A DNA stretch of 41,681 nt from Desulfovibrio desulfuricans (GTDB lineage Bacteria; Desulfobacterota; Desulfovibrionia; Desulfovibrionales; Desulfovibrionaceae): positions 1 through 41,681 of the forward strand of contig SUVB01000033.1 of NCBI GenBank assembly GCA_015062205.1, given 5' to 3'. This document shows positions 1-9,120 of the stretch, in pieces. How positions within the stretch are numbered: position 1 is the stretch's first letter; each line of letters opens with the position of its first letter. Under the pieces are notes generated by a model, which was not told the origin of the DNA, did not search any database, and saw only the letters and a program-made list of their open reading frames with translations. Made by a program: the position numbers and the translations under genes.

Positions 1-87
1 CCGATCCCATTCCGAACTCGGAAGTTAAGCTCTCCATCGCCGATGATACTGCATAACGTCATGTGGGAAAGTAGGCCGCTGCCAACG
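1..87 (+). rRNA. 5S ribosomal RNA, 3' part
   Basis: The first bases match the conserved 3' two thirds of bacterial 5S rRNA: the loop B/C segment CCGATCCCATTCCGAACTCG at the start, followed by GAAGTTAAGC and, near the end, GTGGGAAAGTAGG. The 5' part lies before the window. The 3' end is estimated from the position of the closing stem and may be off by a few bases. An intrinsic terminator follows within 10 bases, so this is the end of an rRNA operon. Confidence 0.93.
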
Positions 88-93
88 ATTGCA

Positions 94-131
94 CAAAAGC
101 CCCCTGCCGCTTCACGCGCGGGGGGCTTTTG
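94..131 (+). terminator. Intrinsic terminator of the rRNA operon
   Basis: An 11-bp perfect stem (CAAAAGCCCCC at 94-104 with GGGGGCTTTTG at 121-131) closes a 16-base loop. The A-run and T-run lie within the stem, as is common for rRNA operon terminators. It sits directly after the 5S rRNA. Confidence 0.85.
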
Positions 132-133
132 CT

Positions 134-152
134 GTGGCCCCAAGGGGGCCAC
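134..152 (+). repeat. Second hairpin after the rRNA terminator
   Basis: GTGGCCCC (134-141) and GGGGCCAC (145-152) form a perfect 8-bp stem with a 3-base loop. There is no T-run. It may act as a backup terminator or processing stop; I see no gene between it and 336. Confidence 0.5.
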
Positions 153-336
153 GCGACCAGGGCGTTCAGGGTGAACAAGATATTCAGGCCACTTCCCGCC
201 ACGGGGGCGCACTCTTCCCGGTCCCTGCCGATGGCGCCAGCGCGACCAGCGTGACCGCACGCGACCGGATGCAGGGCGCCGTGCGGCCGGGCCATGCCGG
301 CGGCCGCACGGCGACGGCATATGGCCGCCACCGACG

Positions 337-1158
337 TCATTCCCCCGGCATCTGCCGGTGCGGGGAAGACGCTTCGCTTTCCGCCGCCAGCACGGGCGCG
401 GGCTGGTCCATGACGTCGACCATGTACATGTTGCGCATCTCTCCCAGATGCGTGCGCATGCACTGTTCAGCCAGATCGGGATCCCGCTTTTTCAGGGCCT
501 GGCAGATTTTCCGGTGGGCGCGGTAGGAGCGTTCGCTCTGGCGGCGCACCTGGAGCGAGGCGTACAGCGGCGTGATGAGCCAGCCGCCGAAGCCTTCGGC
601 AAGGTGGCTCAAAAACGCGTTGTTCAGGCATTCCACAAGAGCGCGGTGAAATGCGATATCGGCCTCGGCAAAGGCGCGTATTTCCTTCGCGAGCAACAGT
701 TCGTGCTGTCGCTGCAAGATGCCGTCCAGGGTTTTCAGCTGCCCGTCGGTGATGTGCTGCGCAATGTCGCGCACCACGGCTGTTTCGAAGAACATCCGCA
801 GGTCGTGCAGTTGCAGCCATCCGTCGGGCGAGCTGGAGTAAATATCCAGGGTGGCGCGCATTTCGCGCAGCATGGGCTTCAGCGTCAGCCGGCAGACCCG
901 CGCGCGCATGCCGGGTGAAACTTCAATCAGGCCCATTCTGGCCAGCCCGGAGAGCGCCTCGCGCACGGCGGGCCGTCCCACGCCGAATTCTTCCATAAGT
1001 TCGCGTTCCGAGGGCAGTTTCTGCCCCACCGGATACACGCCGGACTGGATGTCGTCGAGCAGGCAGCCCAGCACTTCCGTATGCACGCGGGGGCGCTGGA
1101 TGTCACGCTTTCGGGCGATCCGGCCCGCCGTGGAATTGCTGTCATATGCGTTTGTCAT
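337..1158 (-). CDS. GntR-family transcriptional regulator, FadR/FCD subfamily
   Basis: Cytoplasmic DNA-binding regulator of 273 residues. The N-terminal winged helix-turn-helix (about residues 30-95) has the GntR signature GQKLPSERELMEEFGVGRPA followed by VREALSGL. The rest is an all-helical FCD effector domain typical of FadR-like regulators that sense carboxylates or sugar acids. The ATG at 1158 is preceded by AGGAA at a good distance. The gene stands alone between the rRNA operon and a two-component system, with no obvious metabolic operon beside it in this window, so its target cannot be inferred from neighbours. The last 20 residues are low-complexity and probably disordered. Family assignment is firm; the effector is unknown. 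Confidence 0.9.
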   Translation of the reverse strand: MTNAYDSNSTAGRIARKRDIQRPRVHTEVLGCLLDDIQSGVYPVGQKLPSERELMEEFGVGRPAVREALSGLARMGLIEVSPGMRARVCRLTLKPMLREMRATLDIYSSSPDGWLQLHDLRMFFETAVVRDIAQHITDGQLKTLDGILQRQHELLLAKEIRAFAEADIAFHRALVECLNNAFLSHLAEGFGGWLITPLYASLQVRRQSERSYRAHRKICQALKKRDPDLAEQCMRTHLGEMRNMYMVDVMDQPAPVLAAESEASSPHRQMPGE

Positions 1159-1421
1159 GGCGCGTTCCTGTTGCGGGTTGCATTGCGCGCAACGGCGGAG
1201 CGTAGGACCGGATGCGCGTCAGAGCAAAGCCACGCGGTGTTGCAGCGCAATGTTCTGCTCCAGAGCGAATGTCCTTCCAACTGCCGTCTGCCCAGGCGGT
1301 TGTGGGAACAGCCGCCCGCGCTGTGTCCAAATGGGAACGCCGTCCTTTCCCCTCGCTTCAGCCGTTGCGGCGAAGGAAGCTGCGGAGAACGCCGTCAACG
1401 CTGAAACGAAGGCGGCGTGTG

Positions 1422-1446
1422 GGTTGCTTTTTGAAAAAAAGCAACC
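1422..1446 (-). terminator. Hairpin downstream of the response-regulator gene
   Basis: GGTTGCTTTTT (1422-1432) and AAAAAGCAACC (1436-1446) form an 11-bp perfect stem with a 3-base loop, 10 bases beyond the stop codon of the sigma54 response regulator on the minus strand. The T-run is inside the stem and not after it, so it may be a weak terminator or a 3'-end stabiliser. Confidence 0.55.
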
Positions 1447-1456
1447 GGGATCTGCC

Positions 1457-2836
1457 CTAATGCCCGGTAATACCGTATTTTTTCAGCTTGTATTGCAGCA
1501 GGCTCTTGGAAATGCCGAGATATTCCGCCGCCTTGACCTGCACCAGTTCCGCGCGGACCAGCGCCCGCCGGATGAGGGCTGCCTCGATTTTTTCCAGCGT
1601 GTCCGCCAGGTCCAGCTGCACCGGCAGCAGGTCCACGGCGCTTTTGAACTGTGATTCCTCGTCGCGTATCTCGGCGGGCAGGTTGTCCACCCCAATGACG
1701 TTGCCCGGCACCAGCACAAGGCAGCTCTCCACCACATTTTCCAGCTGGCGGATATTGCCCGGCCACTCATAGCCCGTCAGGTAGTTGAGGGCCTCGGTGC
1801 TGAAGGTCTTGGGCGGCATGGCGTTTTCCGTGCAGACCTTTTCCACGAAATGGGCCACAAGCAGGGGAATGTCTTCGCGCCGCTCGCGCAGGGGCGGCAG
1901 GGGAATCTGCACCACATTGAGCCGGTAATACAAATCGTCACGAAAACTCCCCTTTTCCACCAGGGCGGCGAGATCCTTGTTGGTGGCCGCCACCACGCGG
2001 ATGTCCACCTCAATCTCCTCGCCGCCGCCCACGCGTTCAAAGCGGCGTTCCTGCAGCACGCGCAGCAGCTTGACCTGCAGATCGGGCGTCAGTTCGGCGA
2101 TTTCATCCAGAAAAAGCGTGCCGCCGTCGGCCTGTTCAAAGCGGCCGCGCCGCATGGCCACCGCGCCGGTGAAAGAGCCCTTTTCATGCCCGAAAAGCTC
2201 GCTTTCAAGCACGCCGGGGTTCAGGGCCATGCAGTTGACGGAGACAAAAGGCTTGTCCTTGCGGGGGCTGGTGTAATGGATGGCGCGGGCCACCAACTCC
2301 TTGCCCGTGCCGGATTCGCCCGTGATAAGCACGGTGGAGCGGCTGGGCGCGGCGCGCTCGACCATCAGCAGCACATCGCGGATGGCCCTGCTGCGCCCCA
2401 CGATCTTGTGCACGCCGTAGCGGTCTTCCATGGCTTCCTGCAGCAGACGGTACTGGCGGTGCGCGCGCGAGAGCTCCACGGCGTTGTGGATGGAGAGCAG
2501 CATCTCGTCATTGGCAAAGGGCTTGGTGATGTAGTCGAACGCGCCGTATTTCATCAGTTCCACGGCGCTTTCAATGGAGCCGAAGGCCGTCATGACAAGC
2601 ACCGGAATATACGGCCAGTTTTTTTTGACCCGTTCCAGCACCTCCCGGCCCGTGACCTTGGGCATTTTCATGTCGGTCACAACTACATCCACTTCACTTT
2701 CACCCAGAAAGGCCAGCGCCGTCTCGGGGTCGCTGATGGCCGTGACGGCATAGCCTTCGTCCTCCAGTAGAGTCTGGAGCACCAGCAGGTAGTTTTTTTC
2801 GTCGTCGATGAGAAGAAGATGCGCTTTTTCGCTCAT
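1457..2836 (-). CDS. Sigma54-dependent response regulator, NtrC family
   Basis: Cytoplasmic transcription activator of 459 residues with the full NtrC architecture. The receiver domain (1-120) has D11/D12, the phosphoacceptor D55 in VVVTDMKMP, and K105 in YITKPF. The AAA+ sigma54-interaction domain (about 143-375) has Walker A GESGTGKE (173-180), the sigma54-contacting loop GSFTGA (220-225, a common variant of GAFTGA) and Walker [10 protein letters not shown] (238-246). A Fis-type helix-turn-helix ends the protein (about 420-455). It lies 120 bp downstream of a histidine kinase gene on the same strand, almost certainly its partner. The intervening gap carries two hairpins that may alter kinase/regulator ratios. 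Target promoters are not identifiable here. Confidence 0.95.
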   Translation of the reverse strand: MSEKAHLLLIDDEKNYLLVLQTLLEDEGYAVTAISDPETALAFLGESEVDVVVTDMKMPKVTGREVLERVKKNWPYIPVLVMTAFGSIESAVELMKYGAFDYITKPFANDEMLLSIHNAVELSRAHRQYRLLQEAMEDRYGVHKIVGRSRAIRDVLLMVERAAPSRSTVLITGESGTGKELVARAIHYTSPRKDKPFVSVNCMALNPGVLESELFGHEKGSFTGAVAMRRGRFEQADGGTLFLDEIAELTPDLQVKLLRVLQERRFERVGGGEEIEVDIRVVAATNKDLAALVEKGSFRDDLYYRLNVVQIPLPPLRERREDIPLLVAHFVEKVCTENAMPPKTFSTEALNYLTGYEWPGNIRQLENVVESCLVLVPGNVIGVDNLPAEIRDEESQFKSAVDLLPVQLDLADTLEKIEAALIRRALVRAELVQVKAAEYLGISKSLLQYKLKKYGITGH

Positions 2837-2904
2837 GCTGTTGTATCCTGCGGCGTTTTCCTGCGGCTGTGGGCGACCGCATCCTTGACGGCGCGGCGTG
2901 GACG

Positions 2905-2950
2905 ATGCCGCCGTTACGGCGGCATGCCCTGCCGGCGGCGGCAGGCAGGG
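2905..2950. repeat. Two hairpins between kinase and regulator genes
   Basis: A perfect 9-bp inverted repeat, ATGCCGCCG (2905-2913) and CGGCGGCAT (2917-2925) around TTA, is followed at once by CCCTGCC (2927-2933) and GGCAGGG (2944-2950). They fill the gap between the kinase stop and the regulator start. No T-run follows either, so they look more like mRNA stability or attenuation elements than true terminators. Confidence 0.6.
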
Positions 2951-2956
2951 CCGTTG

Positions 2957-4453
2957 CTAGGGGGCCGGTTCGGTTGCCGGCAGCTGCACCCGCACCAGCG
3001 CGCCGCCTTCGGGACCGTTGGAAAGTTCAATGCTGCCGCCGTGGCTGACGATAATGGACTGCACGATGGGCAGGCCCAGCCCGGTGCCGCCATCCTTGGT
3101 GGTGAAAAACGGATCCAGCAGGTTGGGCAGGGCGGCCGCGTCAAATCCTGGGCCGGAATCCAGAAATTCCAGGCGGATGTGCCCCTCCCCGTCCGTTGAA
3201 CCCGTGATGCGTATGATGCCCGGCCCGTCCATGGCCTGCTGCCCGTTGACAAGGATATTGTAAAAAGCCCGGTACAGCAAATCCTTGTCGCCGTGGACGA
3301 AGAGGCGTTCGTCGCAGCGGCGTTCAAGGGCCACCTGCCGCCGTCCCCAGTCGCCTTCCAGAAAGGCCAGCGCCTGGTCCAGCACCAGGTTCACGTCCAC
3401 AAGGTCCTGCCGCGGCTGGCGGGGGCGGGCGTAGTCCAGAAAATCGTTCACGGTCTGCGAGAGGCGCACGGCCTCGTCATAAATGGCTTCGAGAATGCGT
3501 CGCGTTCCGGCGTCGGCCTTGTCGGTGCGGCGTTGCAGCAGTTCGGCGCTGGAACGGATGATGCCGAGCGGGTTGCGGATTTCGTGAGCGATGCTGGCCA
3601 CAACGCGCCCCATGCTGACCAGCCGTTCATTGCTGTGGATCTGGTTTTCCAGACGGCGGGTCTGCGCCATGCGCGCGGCCAGCACCCGTTCCGAGCGGTG
3701 AATGAGCATGAGCAGCAGCCCGAACATGATCACGGAAGACATGAGGCACATGACTACAATGATGCCCTGAAAGGTCAGCACGCGTTCGTAATCGTCAGTA
3801 ATATCCTGCGTCAGTTCCAGCGCGCCCATGATGGGGGCGTCGCCGCCGGGAGAAAGCGGTTCGCCGCGCAGGGGGTAGAGCACGCGCAGCACAAAGGAGC
3901 CCTTTTCCAGCGGCACGCGGAAGGGGGCCTGCCATTCCGGCATGGACGACAGGATTTCCGACCGGGGGGCGCCGCCGTGCAGTATTTCGTCCAGGTATTC
4001 CGGCGCCAGCCCGGAGCGGCCCAGGTCCTCCCGGTTGGTGGAATAGGCGGCCCGCCGCGAAAAGTCGTAGATGCGCAGCCGTTCCAGCGCCAGACCGTGG
4101 ATGACGGAGTTCACCACCTGATCCAGACGTTCGTACTGCTCCGGCTGGCGCAGCGCGATGCGGCCGTGGGCCATGAGGGTGGGCACGGCAAACCGGCGGA
4201 AAATCTGGCTGTTGAGGTTTTCCACCAGCTGGCGGGCAAATTCCTGTTGCCGGGTGAGCAGGGTTTCGCGCGCCGAATTGGAGATGAAGAAGGAGAGCCC
4301 CAGGCTGGTGAGCACAATGATGACCAGGGAAAGCCAGGACAGTGTGCGGGCGTAGCCGGGCAGGGCGCTTTCCGTATCCGGCGCCGGCACGGGGCAATCG
4401 CCGCCCTGGGGGCTCCCCGTTTCGGTTTCAATGGATGACGTTGTGTCGGACAT
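2957..4453 (-). CDS. Membrane sensor histidine kinase
   Basis: Sensor kinase of 498 residues, partner of the adjacent NtrC-type regulator. Two membrane segments (about 39-58 and 229-251) flank a periplasmic sensor region of about 170 residues with no motif I recognise. The HisKA domain has the phosphorylated His at about 290 in SIAHEIRNPLGII. The ATPase domain shows an N box (NILVNGQQAM), G1 (LDSGPGFD) and G2 (GTGLGLPIV). The reading frame is open further upstream, but the ATG at 4453 is preferred: it has GGAAG upstream and the longer N-terminus is arginine-rich non-homologous sequence. It is followed by the regulator gene after 120 bp. The signal sensed is unknown. Confidence 0.93.
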   Translation of the reverse strand: MSDTTSSIETETGSPQGGDCPVPAPDTESALPGYARTLSWLSLVIIVLTSLGLSFFISNSARETLLTRQQEFARQLVENLNSQIFRRFAVPTLMAHGRIALRQPEQYERLDQVVNSVIHGLALERLRIYDFSRRAAYSTNREDLGRSGLAPEYLDEILHGGAPRSEILSSMPEWQAPFRVPLEKGSFVLRVLYPLRGEPLSPGGDAPIMGALELTQDITDDYERVLTFQGIIVVMCLMSSVIMFGLLLMLIHRSERVLAARMAQTRRLENQIHSNERLVSMGRVVASIAHEIRNPLGIIRSSAELLQRRTDKADAGTRRILEAIYDEAVRLSQTVNDFLDYARPRQPRQDLVDVNLVLDQALAFLEGDWGRRQVALERRCDERLFVHGDKDLLYRAFYNILVNGQQAMDGPGIIRITGSTDGEGHIRLEFLDSGPGFDAAALPNLLDPFFTTKDGGTGLGLPIVQSIIVSHGGSIELSNGPEGGALVRVQLPATEPAP

Positions 4454-4609
4454 GTCTTGTCTTCCGCCGCGCCGTTGCGGCCGGTCACGCCGTTGATGGA
4501 CGGCGCGGAAAAGCGTTGTGCATCCCGGGAACTGCCGCACCGCCCCAGAATACCGGACTTGAACTTCCTGCGCAACGGCAAAGGGCGTGCGGCAATGCCG
4601 CCCGGCGCG

Positions 4610-7600
4610 TCAGGCCGGAGCCTCGGTGCAGTGCAGTCTGCGGCGGGCCTCCCGGCGCAACTCGCGCACGTAGCTGCGGTTCTTCTGCAGGTAGAAGGCC
4701 AAAGCGCGGGCGAAGTCCCTGTTCAGCAGGCCGTCGAGAATGAGCGTGCTGATTTCCCGCTCCAGCGTGAGCAGGGAGTGCATGGCCATGATGGCCCCGC
4801 GCTCTTCCGGCGGGGCGGCGCACATCTTGCGCCAGAAGACCTCCCGCGCGCGCGGCTGGTAGTACCACATGTACATCATGTCCAGCAGATGGGCCACGGC
4901 CTGCCGCGCCACGGCGGGATCCTTGCCGTACAGGGCCCGCCAGTAAGAGGAGGGGTTCCTGAGCATGCCTTCGAGGTCGCGGTGCGGGAAGAGCAGTTCC
5001 TGCCGTGTGAGGCTGGCGTAAATCTGGGTCAGCTTGCTGTCGTAATCGCACTGGCGCATGCGCAGATAGGAATTGCGGTCGGCAAAGCCCTCAATGACGG
5101 CGGCCACCAGGTCTGACGAACACTTGGAGACGATGGCGGCGCAGTTTTGCAGCAGCATGACGGGTTCCGGCATCTGCATGGCCTCAAAGCACCAGAGCAG
5201 CCCCTCGCCCATGATCATGGATATGGGAATGGAAATGGCGCTGCGGAAGAAGTTGCCGATAATGGCCTCTTTTTGCAGGCCCCGGTAGATGTTGTGCCCG
5301 GAAATGTAGAAACTGTTGACGAAGGCGATGACCGTGTAGACCAGAAAGGCATTGTTCTGTACGGTGATGCCCAGCAGGTCCTGCAAAAGCCAGAGCCGCA
5401 CCACCACTTCCAGCAGGGGAACGGAAATGCCCGTGTACAGCAGGGAGTCCGCCATGCGGCTCCAGCTCACGTAGCGCTTCCAGGGCACCAGCAGGGAACG
5501 TGTGAATGCGCCGCCGCCGACCACAGACTGCGCCACGTTGCGCACAAAGGTGATGAGGTACCAGATGAGCGCGCCGAACCAGGTCAGCACCCACCAGCCG
5601 TCCACATAGCAGAAAGCCCACTGTGCGGGCAGGAACCCCGCCAGCACCTTGAGCATGTCGGAAAGGTTGGTGTTCATGTAGGCGGGCGACCAGAAAGGGA
5701 TATCCTCCCCGCCGGGCGCCGGGGTCTGCCGGCTTTCCCGGTTCTGTCCCTTGTCGTCCACGCCGCCGAGGGTGACAAGGTTGCCGTCCCTGCTGAAGCG
5801 GGTGGTCTTTTTTTCCAGCGCCCAGCCGCGCGTGGTCTGGCAGCCCATGTGTTCCATGCCCGGCAGCCGCCGCAGCCACTGCTGCCAGACGGGCTGCGGC
5901 TGCGGCGGCTCATGGTGCTGGATGAAGCTGTACATGTCGGTGTGCACGGGCAGGGTCAGGCGCTGGTCGTTTTTTTCACGGCGCAGCACGCTGCGGGCCT
6001 TGGGCGGCAGCGTTTCCACAAAAACAAGGCCCATGCCGTGCGTATGGTGCGAACGGCTTGTGGAATCCGTGCCGACGCGCGAGCCCAGCGGGGCCAGAGC
6101 GTAAAATTCCTGCAGCTGCGGAATATGGTCGAGGATGGTTCGGAACAGGGGCATCCTGTCGGAATCCTCGGGCTCGTCGTCGATGATCTGGCGGATGATC
6201 TGCTTGAGGCGCGGGGTGCTGCCCTCGTTGATGGCCCGCTGCAGGGCGTTGATTTCTTCCGCGTGCGTGAGCTGGCCGCTTGTCCACTCGCGCAGGTTGA
6301 AAAGCTCCAGGTGCGTGATGCGCCCGCGTCCGCGCCAGAGCAGTTCAAGAACGTCCTGCGCCGTCAGGTCGGCAAGGTTGAGGATAAGCTGGCAGGGGTG
6401 CAGCGGGTACAGGCTTTCCAGCAGGCGTTCGGGCTGCTGCAGAAGCACCTCGGGCAACGCCGGGTCGGGTTTGCGGGGGAAGACGACATCCGGATTGGCC
6501 TCCGGGCCGAGCCAGTCTTCCAGAATCATGTCCGGCACGATCACTTCCAGTTCGTCAAGGCTGGAACGCAGGCGCGTGGCCGTGTTTTCGTCGCCTGCGG
6601 CCTCCAGCGCCGCGCGCAGTTGCTCGTCGCGCTGCCGCAGCGTGGGCAGCAGCTGCTGATAGATATATTCGGCCAGATGCAGCGCCGATGGCTGGCGATG
6701 CCCCACATAGGCCAGAAAGGCGGTCTCGTCCAGCGGTTCCGGCGCGGGCATGTGCCAGCGCGCGGCCAGGTCCTTGCTGTGGCGCTCATTCCAGGCGCGC
6801 AGCAGCGTGAGCACATGTTCGCGCATCCAGTCGTTGACGGGGGCGTAGCGCTGCAGCACTTCCGCGACGTCGCGGCGGTGCAGCAGGTCGTTGAGCGCCT
6901 TGGAGGTGACGATGTTGAGCGGCGACCAGGTGAACTCCACCAGCTTGTCGCGGAAGGTGGCCTTGAATTCGATGCCGATGCGCACGGTAATCCCCATGAC
7001 GCGCGCCGCCATGAGCAGTTCGCGCGCCGCCTCCGGATCCACCGTATTGTAGTAGATGACCGTGAGGAAACGGATGCCCTTGATCCAGGCGTCCATGACC
7101 AGATGCGTGGGATTTTTGCGGCCCTTGGTGTTGGCGTCGTGGACGTGGTGGTCAAAGGCCTGCTGGTTCCACTCCTCGGGCATTTCCAGCAGATGGTACT
7201 TGCGCAGCAGGGAACGTATGACGCGCGGCGCGCCGCGCACGGCGCTGTGAAACTCGTGGGCCAGGGGCAGCTGGCGCGCGCGGTCGTCGTGGGAGCGCAC
7301 CAGGTCCTTCATGATCTGCACCAGAACGCGCGCGGTGTTGTTCTGCAGGGAGGAATGCGTGGAATAGAGCACTTCGTCGTGCAGGCGGCGCAGCGCGCGC
7401 ACCCGCTCGTCGAGGTCGCCGGCTTCCAGGCTTTCCAGCAGCACGATGACGGCTCCTGCAAGGCGCAGGCCGTGCTCGGAGGTCATTTCGATGATGCCGT
7501 TGGGGTGCAGGTTCGATTCCGGCGGCGTCAGCGCGTTGCGGCGGGCGCGCGCCGCAACGAAGCCGTTGACCATCTGGATGAGCTTGTAATCCTGCGGGTC

Positions 7601-7690
7601 GAACAGCAGGGACGAGTAGCGGACCTTGCGGTTGCCGCCGTGCGCCGGCTCCGGAACGGTTGTCCGGTCGTTCTGTGTGGACGTGGGCAT
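4610..7690 (-). CDS. Large membrane protein of unknown function with PHP-like N-terminal domain
   Basis: A 1026-residue protein I cannot assign to a named family. Residues about 140-560 resemble a TIM-barrel of the PHP type: a histidine-rich strand end FDHHVHD (179-185), a following strand with IRFLTVIYYNT, and a late segment GSRVGTDSTSRSHHTHGMG (536-554) placed like the last metal site of PHP enzymes. This likeness is my inference. The C-terminal half has about four hydrophobic segments (near 697-716, 752-772, 780-797 and 812-835) and a basic, helical cytoplasmic-looking tail. There is no signal peptide. It lies 156 bp upstream of the kinase-regulator pair and 95 bp downstream of trpS, all on the same strand. 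The start at 7690 has only a weak GGAT ribosome site. Confidence 0.8.
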   Translation of the reverse strand: MPTSTQNDRTTVPEPAHGGNRKVRYSSLLFDPQDYKLIQMVNGFVAARARRNALTPPESNLHPNGIIEMTSEHGLRLAGAVIVLLESLEAGDLDERVRALRRLHDEVLYSTHSSLQNNTARVLVQIMKDLVRSHDDRARQLPLAHEFHSAVRGAPRVIRSLLRKYHLLEMPEEWNQQAFDHHVHDANTKGRKNPTHLVMDAWIKGIRFLTVIYYNTVDPEAARELLMAARVMGITVRIGIEFKATFRDKLVEFTWSPLNIVTSKALNDLLHRRDVAEVLQRYAPVNDWMREHVLTLLRAWNERHSKDLAARWHMPAPEPLDETAFLAYVGHRQPSALHLAEYIYQQLLPTLRQRDEQLRAALEAAGDENTATRLRSSLDELEVIVPDMILEDWLGPEANPDVVFPRKPDPALPEVLLQQPERLLESLYPLHPCQLILNLADLTAQDVLELLWRGRGRITHLELFNLREWTSGQLTHAEEINALQRAINEGSTPRLKQIIRQIIDDEPEDSDRMPLFRTILDHIPQLQEFYALAPLGSRVGTDSTSRSHHTHGMGLVFVETLPPKARSVLRREKNDQRLTLPVHTDMYSFIQHHEPPQPQPVWQQWLRRLPGMEHMGCQTTRGWALEKKTTRFSRDGNLVTLGGVDDKGQNRESRQTPAPGGEDIPFWSPAYMNTNLSDMLKVLAGFLPAQWAFCYVDGWWVLTWFGALIWYLITFVRNVAQSVVGGGAFTRSLLVPWKRYVSWSRMADSLLYTGISVPLLEVVVRLWLLQDLLGITVQNNAFLVYTVIAFVNSFYISGHNIYRGLQKEAIIGNFFRSAISIPISMIMGEGLLWCFEAMQMPEPVMLLQNCAAIVSKCSSDLVAAVIEGFADRNSYLRMRQCDYDSKLTQIYASLTRQELLFPHRDLEGMLRNPSSYWRALYGKDPAVARQAVAHLLDMMYMWYYQPRAREVFWRKMCAAPPEERGAIMAMHSLLTLEREISTLILDGLLNRDFARALAFYLQKNRSYVRELRREARRRLHCTEAPA

Positions 7691-7785
7691 AGGCTATCCG
7701 CGCCGTGCGCGGGGAAATAAGGTTGCGTCGCTCTGCGGCGGAGGGGGCGCGCGTCCCGCCCCAAATTTCTGCGGCCCTGTCCGGA

Positions 7786-8862
7786 TTATCTTAGGGCGGC
7801 GCGGCGGGCAAGGCCGTCCTCGGCAAAGTGGTCGAGGCACATGGCCTTGCGCACCTTGGTCAGGGTGTTCGCGGCCTTGGCGCGGGCCTGTTCCGTGCCC
7901 TGTCTGAGCACGTCAATGACGTAGGGCAAATCTTTTTCATACTGCCTGCGGCGCTCGCGGATGGGGCTGAGCGTCTGCTGCATGACCTCATTAAGGAATT
8001 TTTTGACGGGCACGTCGCCCAGCCCGCCCTTGCGGTAGTGCGCCTTCATTTCGTCCAGGTCGGCGTAGGGGGAGTTGAAGGTTTGGAAATCCTCCGGCGC
8101 GGCGAAGGCGTCCAGATAGGTGAAGACGGTATTGCCCTCGACCTTGCCGGGGTCGGAGGCGCGGAGGTGGTTCGGGTCGGTGAACATATTGAACACCTTG
8201 TCGTGCACGTCTTTTTCGCTGTCGCTGAGGTAGATGCAGTTGCCGATGGATTTGCTCATCTTGGCCTTGCCGTCGGTGCCGGGCAGGCGCAGGCAGGCGG
8301 CATTGCTCGCCAGCAGAATCTGCGGTTCCACCAGGGTTTCGCCGTAGACGCTGTTGAACTTGCGCACGATTTCCACCGTCTGCTCCAGCATGGGTTTCTG
8401 ATCTTCGCCCACGGGCACGGTGGTGGCCTCAAAGGCTGTAATATCGGCAGCCTGACTGATGGGATAGGTGAAGAAGCCCACCGGGATGCTCTGCTCGAAG
8501 TTCTTCTGGGCGATTTCGGCCTTGACCGTGGGGTTGCGCTGCACGCGCGACACCGTGACAAGGTTCATGTAGTGGAAACTGAGTTCATAGAGCTGCGGCA
8601 GCTGCGACTGGATGAATATGACCGATTTCTGCGGGTCGATGCCGCAGGCCAGATAGTCCAGCGCCACCTCCAGAATGTTGTCGCGCACCTTGCCCGGGTT
8701 GTCGGCATTGTCGGTCAGGGCCTGGGCGTCGGCCAGCATGATGTAGATTTCGTCGTAGTCGCCGGAATTCTGAAGAAGAACGCGTTGTCTGAGCGAACCG
8801 ACGTAGTGCCCGATATGCAGTTTGCCTGTGGGGCGGTCCCCGGTGAGGATGATCTTGCTCAT
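7786..8862 (-). CDS. trpS: Tryptophanyl-tRNA synthetase
   Basis: Class I aminoacyl-tRNA synthetase of 358 residues that charges tRNA(Trp) in the cytoplasm. The HIGH motif is GKLHIGHY (13-20) and the KMSKS loop is KMSKS itself (201-205), within [11 protein letters not shown]. The strongly conserved [10 protein letters not shown]-terminus and the helical C-terminal anticodon-binding region are present. The length is slightly above the usual 330 or so. The start at 8862 has GGAAG upstream. It is transcribed with, or ahead of, the 1026-residue membrane protein gene (95 bp gap). No T-box or trp-leader motif was recognised in the roughly 100-base leader. Confidence 0.97.
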   Translation of the reverse strand: MSKIILTGDRPTGKLHIGHYVGSLRQRVLLQNSGDYDEIYIMLADAQALTDNADNPGKVRDNILEVALDYLACGIDPQKSVIFIQSQLPQLYELSFHYMNLVTVSRVQRNPTVKAEIAQKNFEQSIPVGFFTYPISQAADITAFEATTVPVGEDQKPMLEQTVEIVRKFNSVYGETLVEPQILLASNAACLRLPGTDGKAKMSKSIGNCIYLSDSEKDVHDKVFNMFTDPNHLRASDPGKVEGNTVFTYLDAFAAPEDFQTFNSPYADLDEMKAHYRKGGLGDVPVKKFLNEVMQQTLSPIRERRRQYEKDLPYVIDVLRQGTEQARAKAANTLTKVRKAMCLDHFAEDGLARRAALR

Positions 8863-8972
8863 ATGCTTCCGCGCATGCCCGGCGCTCGGCCCGGCAACGC
8901 AGCCTCCTGGATATGGTGTTTGGCGGCCGCGCGGGACGTCACAACCAGCGGGCGCGGCATCATAAAAAAGTA

Positions 8973-9001
8973 TTCATATACCAATGCGCGTCTGTTCACA
9001 A
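8973..9001 (-). promoter_or_regulatory. Candidate sigma70 promoter of trpS
   Basis: On the minus strand TTGTGA (9001-8996), a 17-base spacer and TATGAA (8978-8973) match the consensus at four of six bases each, in a locally AT-rich stretch. This predicts a leader of about 105 bases before the trpS start. The 8863-9120 gap otherwise holds no gene I can support. Confidence 0.4.
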
Positions 9002-9120
9002 GAGGGGCGCGGCGCACGGAATCGGCGGTCGGCCGCCGGGCTCCTGCGGCGTGGCGGGGAACGTTCGTTGATACCGTCGGCGAGCAGGAGAGGCAGTGCA
9101 GGCAAGGGGACGGCGGCGGA

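Noticed and set aside
4454..4540. 29-codon N-terminal extension of the histidine kinase
   Set aside because: Arg-rich sequence without homology-like character; the ATG at 4453 has a good ribosome site.
7505..7525. GGTTCGATTCC, which resembles a tRNA T-arm
   Set aside because: It lies within the 1026-residue coding region and no acceptor, D or anticodon arms can be placed around it.
5147..7720. 857-codon plus-strand open frame opposite the 1026-residue gene
   Set aside because: His/Gln/Val-rich composition typical of an antisense shadow in GC-rich DNA; the minus-strand frame is longer and has coherent membrane helices.
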